A stretch of 64,000 bases of DNA from AP-15 sp963755435 (GTDB lineage: Bacteria > Pseudomonadota > Alphaproteobacteria > ATCC43930 > CGMCC-115725): positions 1,183,767-1,247,766 of the forward strand of contig CAVWJX010000003.1 of the NCBI GenBank assembly GCA_963755435.1, given 5' to 3'. Of this stretch, positions 61,424 to 64,000 are shown piece after piece. A model generated the notes under the pieces. The model ran no database searches and had not been told where the DNA came from. It saw nothing but the letters and a program-made list of their open reading frames with translations. Every line of letters starts with the position of its first letter. Positions within the stretch are counted from its first letter, which is position 1. The translations under genes and the position numbers were made by a program.

Positions 61424-62147
61424 TCAGCCCTCGGGCGCCCGCGCGAGGGGCCCGACGCCGGCCAGCCGACCTGGCCGAAGCGGTAGCCGACCGAGCGCAC
61501 CGTCTGGATCAGGTGGGCGTGCTCCTCGCCGAGCTTGGCCCGCAGCCGGCGGACGTGGACGTCGACGGTCCGGGCCCCGCCGTAGTACTCGTAGCCCCAC
61601 ACCCGGCTGAGCAGGGTCTCGCGGGTGAAGACCTTGCCGGGGTGGGCGGCCAGGAACCGCAGCAGCTCGTACTCCATGTAGGTGAGGTCGAGGACCCGGC
61701 CCGGCCACCGCCGCCTGGTAGGTCTCGAGGTTGAGCAGCAGCGGGCCGTACTCGATCAGGTCGGGCCGCGAGCCCCGGCCCGGCCCGCCAGAAGAGGTGC
61801 TCGAGCCGGGCCGCCACCTCGTCGGCGTCGACCGGGAGCACGCAGAAGTCGTCGAAAGGTCGTCGCGCAGCTGCGAGGTCGCCGAGCTGGTCGGCGGGCC
61901 ACGACGAGCAGGAGCGGGCGCGACGGGGACCTCGCGGCGGCGGAGCGTGCCGGCAGAGGGCGACGGCCGCCGGCCAGGTCGTCGCCGGCGCGCACCACCG
62001 CGCCGCCCCAGCCGTCCTCGGTGGCTCACGTGCTCGGCCGCCTCGACCTGGTCGGGCCGGCCACGCACGGAGTCGTAGCCGGCCGCGCGCAGCGCCGGCC
62101 TGCAGCTCGGCGGGCAGCGGGTCGGGGAAGCAGAGCAGGGGTTCCAC
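61424..62147 (-). CDS. GlnR-like OmpR-family regulator
   Basis: GTG at 62147 opens VEPLLCFPDPLPAELQAALR. The receiver is readable as LLVVARDQLGDLA and DDFCVLPVDADEVAARLEHL, without an obvious phospho-acceptor Asp, as in atypical GlnR receivers. The DNA-binding domain is clean: LIEYGPLLLNLETYQAAVAG, LTYMEYELLRFLAAHPGKVF, TRETLLSRVWGYEYYGGART, VDVHVRRLRAKLGEEHAHLI and QTVRSVGYRFGQ. It ends GVGPLARAPEG with TGA at 61424. Five insertions in the N-terminal half. It lies directly downstream of glnA, supporting a nitrogen-regulator role. Confidence 0.85.
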
Positions 62148-62200
62148 GGCCGGTCCGGCTGCCGGGCTCGCGCGACGGGCCGGGCCGGCGGGTCGCGGGC

Positions 62201-63545
62201 TCACAGCGCGGGCAGGTAGCGGTCGAGCTCGAACTGGGTGACCTGCGGACTTGTAGGCGGCCCACTCGGCCCGCTTGTTGCGGATGAACCACTCGAAGAC
62301 GTGGTCGCCCAGGGTGTCGGCCAGCAGCTCGGAGCGCTCCATCTCGTCGACGGCCTCGTTGAGGCTGCTCGGCAGCGGCTCGATGCCCTTGGCCGCCAGC
62401 TCTCGGCGGCGAGCGCGAAGAGGTTGGCGTCGGCCTCGGGCGGGAGCTCGTAGCCCTCCTCGATGCCCCGGAGCCCGGCGGCCAGGATCACGGCGAAGGC
62501 CAGGTACGGGTTGCAGGCGCTGTCGGGGGCCCGGTACTCGAGCCGGGTCGACTCGACCTTGCCGTGCTTGACCACCGGCACCCGGACCAGCGCCGAGCGG
62601 TTGTTGCGGGCCCAGCCGATGTGGACCGGGGCCTCGTAGCCGCTCACCAGCCGCTTGTAGGAGTTGACCCACTGGTTGGTCACGGCGGTGATCTCGCGGG
62701 CGTGGTGCGAGCAGGCCGGCGATGAAGCGGTAGGCCACCGTCGGAGAGGCCGTAGGGGTCGTCCGGCGTCGGCGAAGGCGTTGTGCTCGCCCTCGCCACA
62801 GCGAGAGGTGGGTGTGCATGCCCGAGCCCTGGACCCCGGCCAGCGGCTTGGGCATGAAGCTGGCGTGGATGCCCTGCTGGCGGGCCATCTCCTTGACCAC
62901 CAGCCGGACGGTCATGACCGTGTCGGCCATGGTGAGGGCGTCGGTGTAGCGCAGGTCGATCTCGTGCTGGCTCGGGGCGTCCTCGTGCTGGGCGTGCTCG
63001 ACCGGGATGCCCATCTCCTCGAGCGTGAGCACCGTGCGCCGGCGCAGGTCGCTCGGCGAGGTCGGCCACGGTCAGGTCGAAGTAGGAGCCCGAGTCGAGC
63101 GGCGCCGGCGGCGTGCGACGGGTCGGCGTCGGCGAAGTAGAAGTACTCGACCTCGGGCGCGGCGAAGAAGGTGTAGCCCGGCCGCGCGGGCCCGCTCGAG
63201 GGTGCGCCGCAGCACGTGGCGGGGGCAGCCCTCGAAGGGGGTGCCGTCGAGGTTGAAGATGTCGCAGAAGACCCGGGCGACCGGTCGTCGTCCTCGCCGT
63301 GCCAGGGCAGCAGCTGGAAGGTCTTCGGGTCGGGCCGGGCCAGGACGTCGGCTCTCCTGGACCCGGCTGAACCCGTCGATGGCCGAGCCGTCGAAGGTCA
63401 TGCCCTCGTCGAGGGCGTTCTCCAGCTCGGCCGGGGTGATGTTGAAGGCCTTGGGGGTCCCGAGGACGTCGGTGAACCACAGCTGGACGAAGCGGATGCC
63501 CCGCTCCTCGACCGTCCGCAGCACGTAGTCGCGCTGGCTCTGCAC
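62201..63545 (-). CDS. glnA: Glutamine synthetase, type I
   Basis: Joins ammonia to glutamate. GTG at 63545 opens MQSQRDYVLRTVEERGIRFV, then QLWFTDVLGTPKAFNITPAE, GMTFDGSAIDGFSRVQESDV, RVFCDIFNLDGTPFEGCPRH, EYFYFADADP, QHEIDLRYTDALTMADTVMT, KEMARQQGIHASFMPKPLAG (glutamate/Glu-binding), GSGMHTHLSLW, VTNQWVNSYKRLVSGYEAPV and RNNRSALVRVPVVKHGKVES. It ends TQFELDRYLPAL at 62201. Corrected length of about 447 residues suggests the GSI-alpha type without an adenylylation loop. Eight or so insertions. Confidence 0.95.
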
Positions 63546-63607
63546 GCGGCCAGTCTCCCAGGTCCGCAGGCGGGCGCGCCCGTCCGGCCGTCGTGACTCC
63601 GGACATA

Positions 63608-63639
63608 GGAGGAGCCGGACCTTGTGGTCCGGCTCCTCC
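63608..63639. terminator. Perfect 14-bp hairpin upstream of glnA
   Basis: GGAGGAGCCGGACC (63608-63621), loop TTGT, then GGTCCGGCTCCTCC (63626-63639). A perfect GC-rich stem without a T tract on either strand. Leftward it lies 63 bp before the glnA GTG, so it could be a leader attenuator or a terminator for the transcript from the upstream region. In high-GC actinobacteria, hairpins without U tails can terminate. Confidence 0.6.
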
Positions 63640-63688
63640 GCGACGGCCGCTCGACGTTGCCCGGGCGGGGGGATACCCGGGTGGGGGA

Positions 63689-63880
63689 TCAGGGCGGCTG
63701 CACGCCCCCGTCAGCAGCCTCGCCCGACGCCGTGGCCGCAGTGCGGCGCACGGCAGACGACCCGGTGCAGCGGCTCCGGCTGTGCTCGGCCAGGTGGCTC
63801 ATCGTCCCCTCCGTGCCCGGCCGGCCGTCGCACGCCCGACATCGGAGGCCCGGCGGCCGGCCGGTGCTCGCTGCCTCCAT
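63689..63880 (-). CDS. Possible small cysteine/histidine-containing protein
   Basis: From ATG 63880 to the stop at 63689, 63 codons: MEAASTGRPPGLRCRACDGR, then PGTEGTMSHLAEHSRSRCTG. The CRAC, HLAEH and C spacing hints at a zinc site, but no family is recognised and no ribosome-binding site is visible. It is considered because a PHO-box-like array lies 33 bp upstream in the same direction. It may equally be the untranslated leader of glnA. The rest of 63546-64000 holds only the hairpin and this array. Confidence 0.3.
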   Translation of the reverse strand: MEAASTGRPPGLRCRACDGRPGTEGTMSHLAEHSRSRCTGSSAVRRTAATASGEAADGGVQPP

Positions 63881-63912
63881 TACACCAGGAACGGCGCCAA
63901 TTTCCTTCGATC

Positions 63913-63946
63913 GGACTGTGAACGCCGTGTGAACTGGGCTCTGAAC
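63913..63946 (-). promoter_or_regulatory. PHO-box-like direct repeats upstream of the glnA region
   Basis: Read leftward: GTTCAGAGCCCA (63946-63935), GTTCACACGGC (63934-63924) and GTTCACAGTCC (63923-63913). The last two are exact 11-bp-phased GTTCACA repeats, the layout of Streptomyces PHO boxes; the first is 12 bp. The array faces glnA, 368 bp from its start. In Streptomyces PhoP is known to control glnA and other nitrogen genes, so phosphate-nitrogen cross-control is a reasonable inference. Confidence 0.6.
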
Positions 63947-64000
63947 AGGCCTTCCCGGCTTGCGGGGCATGGCGCGGGCCCATCAGAGTGTCTGCACGGG

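Overview
The window is very GC-rich DNA from an actinomycete-type bacterium. The best guess is class Acidimicrobiia or a close relative, because the gene order is actinobacterial and a secreted protein carries GYWLVAADGG-type repeats that I associate with that class. It spans the replication origin. Most genes from 1 to 28 kb and from 50 to 64 kb are broken by single G or C insertions that leave conserved protein in alternating frames. I read these as sequencing error in a draft assembly, not as pseudogenes, so coordinates give the outer limits of each gene and internal frames shift.

Layout. 1-5.3 kb: gyrB (5' end), dciA, recF, dnaN and dnaA leftward, with DnaA boxes on both sides of dnaA. 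5.3-12.2 kb: rpmH, rnpA, yidD, yidC, jag, rsmG, parA and parB rightward, interrupted by a leftward orphan LAGLIDADG protein and two parS-like elements. 12.4-20.3 kb: a CwlM-like amidase, trxA, trxB, a small membrane protein, degV, murJ and a DUF6049-like protein leftward. 20.3-27.2 kb: pcnA; ino1 with its padR; a DUF5318 protein; panB; then rpsF, ssb, rpsR and rplI. 27.4-31.3 kb: dnaB carrying two inteins.

31.4-50.5 kb is more accessory: a UvrD-like helicase with an HRDC domain, a flavin oxidoreductase, an MFS transporter, a thioesterase, an SDR, flavin split-barrel proteins, a peroxiredoxin, a RegX3/PhoP-like regulator with a PHO-box-like array, an N-acyl-D-amino-acid deacylase, a DoxX protein, a GAF histidine kinase, a secreted repeat protein, an archease and a Fic protein beside tRNA-Pro. 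50.6-64 kb: a CorC-like protein, a receiver protein and paired ArsA/Get3 ATPases opposite whiB; a DUF929 and VKOR redox pair; Nudix; Mrp; an ErpA-like carrier; a molybdo-hydroxylase-like fusion; RidA; and a GlnR-like regulator beside glnA.

The most interesting signals are the DnaB helicase with two inteins, one with the residues of a class 3 intein (Ala1, block B Trp, block F Cys, +1 Thr) and a decayed endonuclease; the bS18 protein with a long RGD/Ala-Glu tail; paired 29-bp parS-like elements beside an orphan LAGLIDADG gene; two 11-bp-phased PHO-box-like arrays, one next to glnA; and DnaA boxes in front of dnaB.
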